A DNA stretch of 64,000 bases from Spirochaetaceae bacterium (GTDB lineage Bacteria; Spirochaetota; Spirochaetia; SZUA-6; Bin103), in assembly GCA_028820215.1 (NCBI GenBank), contig JAPPKD010000083.1:1-64000 (forward strand). The letters run 5' to 3'. This document shows, one piece after another, positions 49,839-57,757 of the stretch. A model generated the notes under the pieces. The model made no database searches and was not told where the DNA came from. It was given only the letters and a program-made list of their open reading frames with translations. How positions within the stretch are numbered: the first letter of the stretch is position 1; each line of letters begins with the position of its first letter. The translations under genes and the position numbers were made by a program.

Positions 49839-51413
49839 ATGTACTTCTCCTATTCGCGCGAGCACGCCTTCAAGGAAATCGGCCGGACCCGCCAGCTCTT
49901 CATCGACGACGACGTCATCGCCAGCGTGCAGAACATCACGCGGCGCCCGCACACCCCTCGCAAGCACCCCGCCAACCCGCTGATGCGGCGCGACCAGCCG
50001 TGGGAGGACACGCCCTACTTTCGGACCAGCGCGTTCGACGTCATCCGGGATCCCGCCGACGGCCTGTTCAAGTGCTGGTACGAGGACGTGCAGAACTACT
50101 TCGCGATCCGCCCGGGCATCGGCCTCACCGACGCGCGTGTCTGCTACGCCCAGTCGGCGGACGGCATCCACTGGGAGAAGCCGCAGCTCGGCATCCGCGC
50201 GATCGACGGCATGGACACCAACGTGGTGCTCGACCTGTCGCCGGAGGGGCGCGCGCGGACGCAGACGATCATCCTCGATCCCACGGAAGAGGACCCGTCG
50301 CGGCGCTTCAAGATGCTGCACGTCCAGTACGAGCGGCACGACCGCCCGCCGGCCGGGCTGCGGGCCGATGCGCACTCCTTCCCTGCGCAGAACCTGTACG
50401 GCGTTGGCCTGTGCATGCAGGTGTCGGAGGACGGCGTGCGCTGGCAGCCGCACCCGGCCAACCCGATCATTCCCTACTGGGCCGGCGACGTAGAGATCCT
50501 CTCCTACGACCCGATCGACCGGCTGTACGTGCTGTATGGCCGGGCGCGCAAGTGGACCTCACCCCCGCGCGCCGGCTTCGCCGCCGGCGACATGCCGGTC
50601 TGGCCGGACAAACCGGCCGGCATCTGGAACACGCGCCGCTGCGTGCACCGCCTGGAGAGCGACGACTGCCTGCACTGGTCGAAGCCGGTCATGGCCTTCG
50701 AGGCCGGCGCCGGCGACAACCTCGACGACGGGCTCTATGGGTTCGTCCCCTGGCGCGTCGACGAGATGCACCTGGGGCTGCTCAACGTCTTCCACCAGGT
50801 GGACAACGTCATGGAGGTCTACCTGCACCACGGCCGCGACGGCCGCACCTGGCTCCGCCTGCAGGAGCACCGGCCGCTCATCCCGCGCGGCCCCGAGCCC
50901 TACGACCCGCTCGGCGCCGAGACGCCGTCCACGCCGATCGAGGTCGGGGACGAGGTCTGGATCTACTACGGGGGCATGAACGTCCACCACGACTGGTGGA
51001 TCTCCGGACAGGCGGCCGGCCTGGACCGTCCCGAAGTCCACGACCGGGAGCTGTCCCGCGACGGCCATCACCTCTGCCTGGCGACGCTGCGGCTGGACGG
51101 CTGGGTCTCGCTCACCGCCGGGGTCTATACCGGGGTCGTGGAGACCAAGCCGGTGTTCTCGATGGCGCCGTACCTGTCGATCAACGCCTGCTGCCGGCCC
51201 GGCGGCTTCGTGGAGGTCGAGGTTACCGACACCGCCGGACAGCCGCTCGACGGCTACGAGCGCGAGTCCTGCCGGCCGTTTACCGGGGACGCGGTCCGCC
51301 ACCGGGTGCGCTGGGCGGAACGGGACGCCGTGAACGTCGAGCCGCGCGGCATCAAGCTGCGCTTCCATCTGCGCGACGCCGACCTCTACGGGTTCCGCTT
51401 CGAGCCGGACTAG
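49839..51413 (+). CDS. Glycosidase-like protein, tandem copy 1, 524 aa
   Basis: One of two adjacent genes of identical length (1575 nt) that are about 90% identical in protein by eye, and clearly related to the gene at 42292. Motifs: RQLFIDDDVIASVQNITRRP, HPANPLMRRDQPWEDTPYFR, FKCWYEDVQNYF, ESDDCLHWSKPV, NLDDGLYGFVPWR, IYYGGMNVHHDWW, and the C-terminal module FVEVEVTDTAGQPLDGYERE with HLRDADLYGFRFEPD. A propeller plus beta-sandwich layout is inferred. No signal peptide. ATG at 49839, 14 nt after the M81 stop. This copy keeps HHDWW where copy 2 has HNNWW, so their substrate sites may differ. Confidence 0.78.
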   Translation: MYFSYSREHAFKEIGRTRQLFIDDDVIASVQNITRRPHTPRKHPANPLMRRDQPWEDTPYFRTSAFDVIRDPADGLFKCWYEDVQNYFAIRPGIGLTDARVCYAQSADGIHWEKPQLGIRAIDGMDTNVVLDLSPEGRARTQTIILDPTEEDPSRRFKMLHVQYERHDRPPAGLRADAHSFPAQNLYGVGLCMQVSEDGVRWQPHPANPIIPYWAGDVEILSYDPIDRLYVLYGRARKWTSPPRAGFAAGDMPVWPDKPAGIWNTRRCVHRLESDDCLHWSKPVMAFEAGAGDNLDDGLYGFVPWRVDEMHLGLLNVFHQVDNVMEVYLHHGRDGRTWLRLQEHRPLIPRGPEPYDPLGAETPSTPIEVGDEVWIYYGGMNVHHDWWISGQAAGLDRPEVHDRELSRDGHHLCLATLRLDGWVSLTAGVYTGVVETKPVFSMAPYLSINACCRPGGFVEVEVTDTAGQPLDGYERESCRPFTGDAVRHRVRWAERDAVNVEPRGIKLRFHLRDADLYGFRFEPD

Positions 51414-51422
51414 GCCCGCTCC

Positions 51423-52997
51423 ATGTACTTCTCGTACTCCCGCGAGCACGCCTTCAAGGAGATCGGCCAGACCCGGCAGCTCTTCATCGACGACGACGTC
51501 ATCGCCAGCGTGCAGAACATCACGCGGCGGCTGCATAGCCCTCGCAAGCACCCCGCCAACCCGCTGCTCCGTCGCGACCAGCCGTGGGAGGACACGCCGT
51601 ATTTCCGCACCAGCGGCTTCGACGTGATCAGGGATCCCGCCGATGGCCTGTTCAAGTGCTGGTACGAGGACGTGCAGAACTACTTCGCGATCCGTCCCGG
51701 CATCGGCCTGACCGACGCGCGCGTGTGCTACGCCCAGTCGGCCGACGGCGTGCACTGGGAGAAGCCGCGGCTCGGCATCCGCGCGATCGACGGCATGGAC
51801 ACCAACGTCGTGCTGGACCTGTCGCCGGGGGCGCGCGCCCGGACGCAGACCATCGTCCTCGATCCCGCGGAGGAGGACCCGTCGCGCCGCTTCAAGATGC
51901 TGCACACCCAGTACGAGCGGCACGACCGCCCGCCGGCCGGGCTGCAGGCCGACACCCACTCCTTCCCGGCGCAGCACCTGTATGGCGCCGGCCTGTGCAT
52001 GCAGGTGTCGGAGGACGGCGTGCGCTGGCAACCGCACCCGGCCAACCCGATCATCCCCACCTGGACCGGCGACGTGCAGATCCTCACCCACGACCCGATC
52101 GACCGCAGGTACGTCCTGCACGGCCGGGCGCGCAGGTGGACCTCCCCCTCGCGCGCCGGCTTCGCGGCCGGCGACCTGCCGGTGTGGCCGGACAAGCCGG
52201 CCGGCATCTGGAACACGCGCCGCTGCGTGTACCGGCTGGAGAGCGACGACTGCCTGCACTGGTCGGAGCCGGTCATGGCATTCGAGGCCGGCGCCGGCGA
52301 CAACCTCGACGACGGACTCTACGGGTTCGTTCCCTGGCGCGCCGGCGAGATGCACCTGGGGCTGCTCAACGTCTACCACCAGGTGGACAACGTGATGGAG
52401 CCCTACCTGCACTACGGGCGCGACGGCAGGCAATGGCACCGTCTGCAGGAGCACCGGCCGCTCATCCCGCGCGGCCCCGAGCCGTACGACCCGCTGGGGG
52501 TGGAGACGCCTTCGGCGCCGCTCGAGGTCGGTGACGAGGTCTGGATCTACTACGGAGGCAAGAACGTCCACAACAACTGGTGGATCTTCGGTCATGCCGC
52601 CGGCCTCGATCATCCGGAGGTCCACGACCGCGAGCTCTCCCGCGACGGCCATCATCTCTGCCTGGCGACGCTGCGGCTGGACGGCTGGGTCTCGCTCACC
52701 GCCGGGGTCTATACCGGGGTCGTGGAGACCAAGCCGGTGTTCTCGATGGCACCGCACCTGTCGATCAACGCCTGCTGCGGGGCCGGCGGGTTCGTTGAGG
52801 TCGAGGTCACCGACACCGCCGGACAACCGCTCGACGGCTACGACCGCGAGTCGTGCCGGGCGTTCACCGGCGACGAGGTGCGGCACCGGGTGCGATGGGC
52901 GGAGCGGGACGCCGTGAACGTCGAGCCGCGCGGCATCAAGCTGCGCTTCCACCTGCGCGATGCCGACCTGTACGGGTTCCGCTTCGAGCCCGAGTAG
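51423..52997 (+). CDS. Glycosidase-like protein, tandem copy 2, 524 aa
   Basis: Tandem paralogue of the preceding gene, separated by 9 nt, so the repeat unit is 1584 nt. No indels distinguish the coding sequences. Differences by eye concentrate in scattered exposed positions and in a few active-site-like places: KNVHNNWW replaces MNVHHDWW, and PTWTGDVQILTHD replaces PYWAGDVEILSYD. All the shared motifs of the family, including the C-terminal LRDADLYGFRFEPE, are intact, so both copies are probably expressed. The start is the ATG at 51423. Followed after 75 nt by a cupin gene. Confidence 0.78.
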   Translation: MYFSYSREHAFKEIGQTRQLFIDDDVIASVQNITRRLHSPRKHPANPLLRRDQPWEDTPYFRTSGFDVIRDPADGLFKCWYEDVQNYFAIRPGIGLTDARVCYAQSADGVHWEKPRLGIRAIDGMDTNVVLDLSPGARARTQTIVLDPAEEDPSRRFKMLHTQYERHDRPPAGLQADTHSFPAQHLYGAGLCMQVSEDGVRWQPHPANPIIPTWTGDVQILTHDPIDRRYVLHGRARRWTSPSRAGFAAGDLPVWPDKPAGIWNTRRCVYRLESDDCLHWSEPVMAFEAGAGDNLDDGLYGFVPWRAGEMHLGLLNVYHQVDNVMEPYLHYGRDGRQWHRLQEHRPLIPRGPEPYDPLGVETPSAPLEVGDEVWIYYGGKNVHNNWWIFGHAAGLDHPEVHDRELSRDGHHLCLATLRLDGWVSLTAGVYTGVVETKPVFSMAPHLSINACCGAGGFVEVEVTDTAGQPLDGYDRESCRAFTGDEVRHRVRWAERDAVNVEPRGIKLRFHLRDADLYGFRFEPE

Positions 52998-53072
52998 CCG
53001 CGGCCCGGACCGGGCCCGAATTGCCGCCGAGGCGGCGATCCGACAGACTCGGGAGGCACCGAGGAGGCGAGC

Positions 53073-53462
53073 ATGGAAACGAAGCAGATCGACGCGTTCG
53101 CGGCGCATGCGAAGGACGCGGACTGGGTCAAGGACGGACTGCGGCCCTACTTCCGCTACCGGGACCTGGGCATCAAGAACGCGACGCAGGGCCGCGTATT
53201 GGCGCAGGTGATCAAGGCGGCGGAGCCGTGCAAGGGGCCGATGGGCTACCACTCGCACGTCCTGGAATTCCAGATGGCCTACATGCTGAAGGGCTGGGCC
53301 CGCATGTACTTCGAGGGGGTGGGCGAGATGCGCGTGGAGGCGGGCGACGCCTGGTACCAGCCTCCCGGCGTCAAGCACGAGCTGCTGGAGTACTCGGACG
53401 ACTGGGAGGTGATCGAGATCACGATGCCCGCCGAGTTCGAGACGAAGGACGAGGTCAGGTAG
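53073..53462 (+). CDS. Cupin domain protein, 129 aa
   Basis: A single-domain cupin. Metal-binding style residues appear in GYHSHVLEFQMAYMLKGW (His, His, Glu) and in the second motif YQPPGVKHELLEYSDDWEVI (His). Small cupins of this type serve as sugar isomerases/epimerases, lyases, or dioxygenase-like proteins, and the sequence does not decide among these. ATG at 53073 with GAGG ahead. In line with the M81/glycosidase-like genes and the SDRs that follow (36 nt to the next gene). Confidence 0.82.
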   Translation: METKQIDAFAAHAKDADWVKDGLRPYFRYRDLGIKNATQGRVLAQVIKAAEPCKGPMGYHSHVLEFQMAYMLKGWARMYFEGVGEMRVEAGDAWYQPPGVKHELLEYSDDWEVIEITMPAEFETKDEVR

Positions 53463-53498
53463 CGGCCGGCAGAACACCTGCGGATCACGGCACACGTC

Positions 53499-54287
53499 AT
53501 GGATCTGAAGCTCGAAGGCAGGCGGGCCATCGTCACCGGCGGCAGCCGCGGCATCGGCCGTTCGTGCGCGCTCGCGCTGGCACGCGAAGGCGCCTCCGTC
53601 TGCGTGGTCGCGCGCGACCGGGCCCGCCTGGATTTGGTGGTCGAGGAGATCGCGGCCCGAGGCGCGGCCGGGCACGCCGTGGTCGCCGACCTGTCGACCG
53701 GGGACGGCTGCCGGACGGCCGTCGAGCGGGGCGCCGCCGCGCTCGGCGGGGTCGACGTGCTGGTGAACTGCGCGGGGGCTGCCCAGGCGGCCGACGTGCT
53801 GGACCTGCCGGTGGAGACGATCGAGGATGCGCTCGCGCTCAAGAGCTACGGCTATTTGCGCATGGCGCAGCTCGCGATCCCGCACATGAGCCGCGGCGGC
53901 TGGGGCCGCATCGTCAACATCGCCGGCGCCGCGGGAGCGAGCCCGGAGCGCGGCAACCTGCCGGTCAGCCTGGCCAACGTGGCGGTGCTCAACACGACGC
54001 GGGCACTCTCCGACGCGGTCGCCGGCGACGGCATCCTGGTCAACACGATCTGCCCCGGCCTCACCAACACCACGCGCGCGCGGCGCCTGCACGCGGCCCG
54101 CGCCGCGGAAGAGGGGCGCGACGTGGACGACCTGATCGCCGAGGCGGGCCGCGGCCTGCCGGCCGGGCGGATCGCCGAGCCGGAGGAGATCGCGGAGGTC
54201 GCCGTGTTCCTGGCATCCGGGGCCTGCTCGTACGTGTTCGGCAGCTCCGTCTACATGGACGGCGGCGCCCGGCGCGGCACGCCGTGA
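53499..54287 (+). CDS. SDR-family protein with altered catalytic residues, 262 aa
   Basis: A clear SDR fold: TGGSRGIGRSCA cofactor loop, DVLVNCAGAAQ strand, and ICPGLTNTT. The usual catalytic Ser is replaced (NIAGAAGAS) and, where YxxxK should stand, the sequence reads VSLAN before VAVLNTTRAL; both Tyr and Lys are absent. It may bind cofactor yet not catalyse the classic reaction, or use other residues. Related enzymes with replaced triads exist among isomerase- or lyase-like SDRs. ATG at 53499; its stop overlaps a possible GTG start of the next gene (GTGA). It belongs to a run of three SDR genes. Confidence 0.82.
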   Translation: MDLKLEGRRAIVTGGSRGIGRSCALALAREGASVCVVARDRARLDLVVEEIAARGAAGHAVVADLSTGDGCRTAVERGAAALGGVDVLVNCAGAAQAADVLDLPVETIEDALALKSYGYLRMAQLAIPHMSRGGWGRIVNIAGAAGASPERGNLPVSLANVAVLNTTRALSDAVAGDGILVNTICPGLTNTTRARRLHAARAAEEGRDVDDLIAEAGRGLPAGRIAEPEEIAEVAVFLASGACSYVFGSSVYMDGGARRGTP

Positions 54288-54292
54288 AGGGC

Positions 54293-55069
54293 ATGGACAC
54301 CGGCATCCCGCCCGATCTTCGGGTGGTCGTGACCGCCGGCGCGCGCGGCATCGGCCGCGCCACCGTGGAAGGACTCCTGGAGCACGGCGCGCGCGTGCAC
54401 CTGTGCGACATCTCGGCCGAGGCGGTCGCCGAGTGCCGCGCCTCCCTGCCGGACGCGACGGCGGCGGTGGTCGACGTGGCGGCGGTCGACCAGGTCGACA
54501 CCTTCTTCGACGCGGCGCTGGAGGCGCTGGGCGGGCTCGACGTGCTGGTCAACAACGCCGGCATCGCCGGCCCCACCGCCGGCGTCGAGGACATCACCGT
54601 CGCGGACTGGGACCGCACCGTGGCGGTGAACCTCAACTCACAGTTCTACTGCGCGCGGCGGGCGGTGCCGGCGCTGCGCGAATCCGGGCGCGGCGCGCTC
54701 ATCAACCTGTCCTCGGTCGCCGGAAGGCTCGGCTACGCCTACCGGTCGGTGTACTCCGCGACCAAGTGGGCGGTCATCGGCTTCACCCAGAGCCTCGCCA
54801 AGGAGCTCGGGCCCGACGGCATCCGCGTGAACGCCATCCTGCCCGGCGTGGTCGACGGCGACCGCTTCGAGAGCGTGGTCACCGCACGCGCGGCCGCGCT
54901 CGGCCGCACGTTCGACGAGGTGGCCGAGGAGTACGTGAGCCATGTGTCGCTGCGCCGCAAGGTGACCAATCGTGACGTCGCCAACATGATCCTGTTCCTC
55001 TGCTCGGAGGCCGGCCGCAACGTCTCCGGGCAGTCGCTCGGCGTCTGCGGCAACGTCGAGGTGATCTAG
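54293..55069 (+). CDS. SDR-family oxidoreductase, 258 aa
   Basis: A classical short-chain dehydrogenase. TAGARGIGRATV is the cofactor loop (TxGxxGIG), DVLVNNAGIAG the NNAG motif, and LINLSSVAG with SVYSATKWA the Ser-Tyr-Lys triad; LPGVVDGDRF is the PG motif. The C-terminus GQSLGVCGNVEVI is typical. ATG at 54293 is used; a GTG at 54284, overlapping the previous stop, would add three residues. Middle of a three-SDR run, 2 nt from the next gene, so all three are presumably co-translated. Likely acts on a sugar or polyol derivative, inferred from context. Confidence 0.86.
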   Translation: MDTGIPPDLRVVVTAGARGIGRATVEGLLEHGARVHLCDISAEAVAECRASLPDATAAVVDVAAVDQVDTFFDAALEALGGLDVLVNNAGIAGPTAGVEDITVADWDRTVAVNLNSQFYCARRAVPALRESGRGALINLSSVAGRLGYAYRSVYSATKWAVIGFTQSLAKELGPDGIRVNAILPGVVDGDRFESVVTARAAALGRTFDEVAEEYVSHVSLRRKVTNRDVANMILFLCSEAGRNVSGQSLGVCGNVEVI

Positions 55070-55071
55070 TC

Positions 55072-55878
55072 GTGGCCGCGAAGACGATCCTGGTCACCGG
55101 CAGCACCGACGGCATCGGCCGCGCCACCGCCCGCGCGCTGGCCGAGCGCGGCTGTGCCCTGATCGTGCACGGCCGCGACGAGCAGCGCGCCGCCGAGGCG
55201 GCGCGGGAGCTTGCCGCAGCGACCGGCAGCCGGCAGGTGACGCCGGTGGCCGGCGACTTCGGATCGCTGGCCCAGGTGCGCGCCATGGCCGAGCGGATCC
55301 TGCGCACCTGCCCGCGGCTCGACGTGCTGATCAACAACGCCGGCATCGCCGTCCGCGACCGGGAGGTGTCCGCCGACGGCTACGAGAGCACCCTCGCCGT
55401 CAACCACCTCGCGCCCTTCCTGCTGACCAGCCTGCTGCTCGAACGGCTCCGGGAGAGCGCTCCCGCGCGCATCGTCAACGTCAGCTCCGGCGTCCACTCG
55501 AGCGGCCGCATCGACTTCGACGACTTGCAGATGGAACGCGGCTTCGACGGCTGGGAGGCCTACTGCAACTCCAAGCTGGCGAACGCGCTGTTCACGTGCG
55601 AGCTGGCGCGCCGCATGGACGCCGCCGAGGTGACCGCCAACTTCCTGCATCCCGGCGTGATCGACACCAAGCTGCTGCACGTCAACTTCGGCGGCGGCAG
55701 TCCCGTGGACAGCGGCGCCCGCACCCCGGTCTACCTCGCCCTCGACCCGGAAGTCGCGGATGTCACCGGCGCCTACTTCGTCGACCGGAGCCGCGCCCGA
55801 GCCTCGTCCGTGGCCGGCAACCGGCGCCTGGCACGGGAGCTCTGGCGAGTCAGCGAGGAACTCACCGGGCTGGCGTAG
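55072..55878 (+). CDS. SDR-family oxidoreductase (retinol-dehydrogenase-like), 268 aa
   Basis: Cofactor loop TGSTDGIGRATA, DVLINNAGIAVRD, catalytic Ser in VNVSSGVHSS and Tyr-Lys in YCNSKLAN; then FLHPGVIDTKLL. The arrangement resembles the retinol dehydrogenase/WW-domain oxidoreductase-like branch of SDRs, with the longer substrate loop. GTG start at 55072, 2 nt after the previous stop. Last gene of the plus-strand operon that begins with M81. The SGNH-hydrolase gene converges on it with 24 nt between. Confidence 0.85.
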   Translation: MAAKTILVTGSTDGIGRATARALAERGCALIVHGRDEQRAAEAARELAAATGSRQVTPVAGDFGSLAQVRAMAERILRTCPRLDVLINNAGIAVRDREVSADGYESTLAVNHLAPFLLTSLLLERLRESAPARIVNVSSGVHSSGRIDFDDLQMERGFDGWEAYCNSKLANALFTCELARRMDAAEVTANFLHPGVIDTKLLHVNFGGGSPVDSGARTPVYLALDPEVADVTGAYFVDRSRARASSVAGNRRLARELWRVSEELTGLA

Positions 55879-55902
55879 CGAGGACCGCCTCGCGGCGAGT
55901 CA

Positions 55903-56544
55903 TCACTCGGACAGCGCGTCGAACAGCGCGTTGGCGATGACCAAGTGGCCCGCCCCGTTGGGATGCACCGGCTCCGGGCAGAACGTCTCGGAGTCCCGGT
56001 ACTTCAACTGTTCCCGGAAGACATCGTGCAGCCGCACGAGCCGCGTGCCGAACGCGGCGCTCAAGCGCTCGACGACGTCGAGGTAGGCGGGAAGCAGGTC
56101 GAGCACCCGCCGGCGGAACGAGTCTGCCGTCGTCTCGACCGAGATGTAGAACGGCGTGATCAGCATGATCGGACAATCCAGCTCCCGGCGCGTGCGCTCG
56201 AGCACGGCACGATAGACCTCCTCGAACCGCGCGGGGGGCACGGCATCCGGATCGTCGTTCAGAACGCTGTGCAGGTCGTTGATGCCGATCTTGATCGACA
56301 GCTTGTCCGGCCGGTGATAGACCACGTCATCCGTCCATCGATCCCGCAGGTCGGTGACGCGGTTGCCGCCGATTCCCTTGTTGACGTACCGGATCATCCT
56401 CTCCGGATGAGCTGCCGTGGTCAGCTCCGCGAACAGGCGGACGTACCCGTCACCCAGCGGCGCCGCCTCCACCCGCCGGCCGCAGTCGGTGATGCTGTCC
56501 CCGATGAACAGCATCGTCTCGCCATCTTCGATCCAGAATCCCAT
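55903..56544 (-). CDS. SGNH/GDSL-family hydrolase, 213 aa
   Basis: An esterase or deacetylase-like SGNH protein. Block I is LFIGDSITDCGRR (nucleophile Ser), block II Gly is in NKGIGGNRV, block III KIGINDLHSV (oxyanion Asn), and block V has EPVHPNGAG. In block V the catalytic Asp of DxxHP is not in place (PEPVHP), though the His remains; a Glu may stand in. No signal peptide, so cytoplasmic deacylation of imported sugars is plausible. ATG at 56544. It stands alone on the minus strand between two plus-strand operons. Confidence 0.83.
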   Translation of the reverse strand: MGFWIEDGETMLFIGDSITDCGRRVEAAPLGDGYVRLFAELTTAAHPERMIRYVNKGIGGNRVTDLRDRWTDDVVYHRPDKLSIKIGINDLHSVLNDDPDAVPPARFEEVYRAVLERTRRELDCPIMLITPFYISVETTADSFRRRVLDLLPAYLDVVERLSAAFGTRLVRLHDVFREQLKYRDSETFCPEPVHPNGAGHLVIANALFDALSE

Positions 56545-56589
56545 GCCTGTCCCCTCGTCCCGATGCTACACTGCCGGACGAGCACACCG

Positions 56590-57756
56590 ATGACATTTGC
56601 CCAACAATATCTCGACGCCGTGCAGGCCGGGCTCACCCGCCTGGAGCGGCAGCTTCCGTCGATAGCAGCCGCCGCCACGCGCGCGGCCGAACGCGCCTGC
56701 GCGGGCGGCCGGGTGTGGGCGCTCAGCGACGAGGAGGGATTCGTCAGCGAGCTGCAGCACCGCGCGTCCGGCCTGATGATGGTGCGCGGCATCCCCGGCG
56801 GCGAGACGTTCGCCCTCGACGACGGCGTCTCCCCGGAAGACGTCGTCATCGCGGCCACGCAGGACAACGCCGCCGACCGCCAGGGGGCGCTCCTCGACGG
56901 ACTCGCCGACCGCGGCGTGGCGGTCACGCTGATCGGCTCCGCGGACTCGACCCTGCGTCCGAAGGCGCCTGCCTTCATCGACACCGGTCTGCCGGCCGGC
57001 AACGCGCCGGTCCTCCCCTACGGCGATGCGACCATCTGCCCGCTGGCCAGCGCGCTCAACATCGCCGCCGGGTGGCTCTGGTGCATCGAGCTGGCCAACG
57101 CCTGCGCCGCGATCGGCAGGCAGCCGGTATTCCTGATGAGCGGCGGCCTCGCCACCGGCCTGGACCGCAACGCGCAGCACGAGGGCAAGGCCTTCCACGA
57201 TCCGGGCGAGTACTCGATCGTGCCGTCGCCGGCCGGGCAGAAGGGACGCGAGCTCTTGTCCGAGTGGCTCCGCTGCCTGGTTGGCATCCGCGCGACCGAG
57301 CTGGACAAGATCGCCGAGATCGGCGCCGTCGCCGCCACCACGCGCACGGCCGGTCACGCGGTGTGGTGTGCCTCCATCGGCCATAACCTGTACGCCCAGC
57401 GCGGGCTGACAGGCGACCCCGACTTCTTCCGGCTGATCTTCCCGGAGCGGGACGAGACGGCCGACCTGCAAACCGGCGACTTCTTCATCTACAACGGCTA
57501 CTACACCTTCCCGGACGACGAGTTGCCTGCCGCGCGCGCGACCGTGAAGCGGTCGGCATGGATCCTGGGCGGCAGGGAGATCGAGGCCATCTACCCCCAC
57601 CCGGGCGAGATCCACGTCAACGCCTACTGGCGCTACGGCGACGCCAGCATCAACCTGCCGGGCTACGACGTGCGGGTGGTGCCGCCCTCGGGCGTGATCA
57701 CCACGGCCATGCTCTGGCTCCTGCACGCGGCGGCCGCCGACCACATCCCCGCCTGA
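56590..57756 (+). CDS. SIS-domain-like protein of unknown function, 388 aa
   Basis: Two alpha/beta halves can be seen. The N-terminal half (AAERACAGGRVWALSDEEGF, then GDVVIAATQDNAADRQGALL-like segments at about 90-115 and GVAVTLIGSADS) recalls sugar-isomerase (SIS) domains that bind phosphosugars. The C-terminal part (TGDFFIYNGYYTFPDDELPA, IEAIYPHPGEIHVN, then GYDVRVVPPSGVITTAMLWL) is not a fold I can name. No signal peptide. ATG at 56590; long frames upstream are antisense to the SGNH gene. Directly followed (1 nt) by the rhamnogalacturonan-lyase-like gene. Likely handles the product of that enzyme; not proven. Confidence 0.6.
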   Translation: MTFAQQYLDAVQAGLTRLERQLPSIAAAATRAAERACAGGRVWALSDEEGFVSELQHRASGLMMVRGIPGGETFALDDGVSPEDVVIAATQDNAADRQGALLDGLADRGVAVTLIGSADSTLRPKAPAFIDTGLPAGNAPVLPYGDATICPLASALNIAAGWLWCIELANACAAIGRQPVFLMSGGLATGLDRNAQHEGKAFHDPGEYSIVPSPAGQKGRELLSEWLRCLVGIRATELDKIAEIGAVAATTRTAGHAVWCASIGHNLYAQRGLTGDPDFFRLIFPERDETADLQTGDFFIYNGYYTFPDDELPAARATVKRSAWILGGREIEAIYPHPGEIHVNAYWRYGDASINLPGYDVRVVPPSGVITTAMLWLLHAAAADHIPA

Positions 57757-57757
57757 G

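Noticed and set aside
50559..54092. A 1177-codon minus-strand frame opposite the tandem glycosidase-like genes, cupin and SDR
   Set aside because: Arg/Gly/Val-rich, no domain likeness; its internal repetition only mirrors the tandem duplication on the plus strand.
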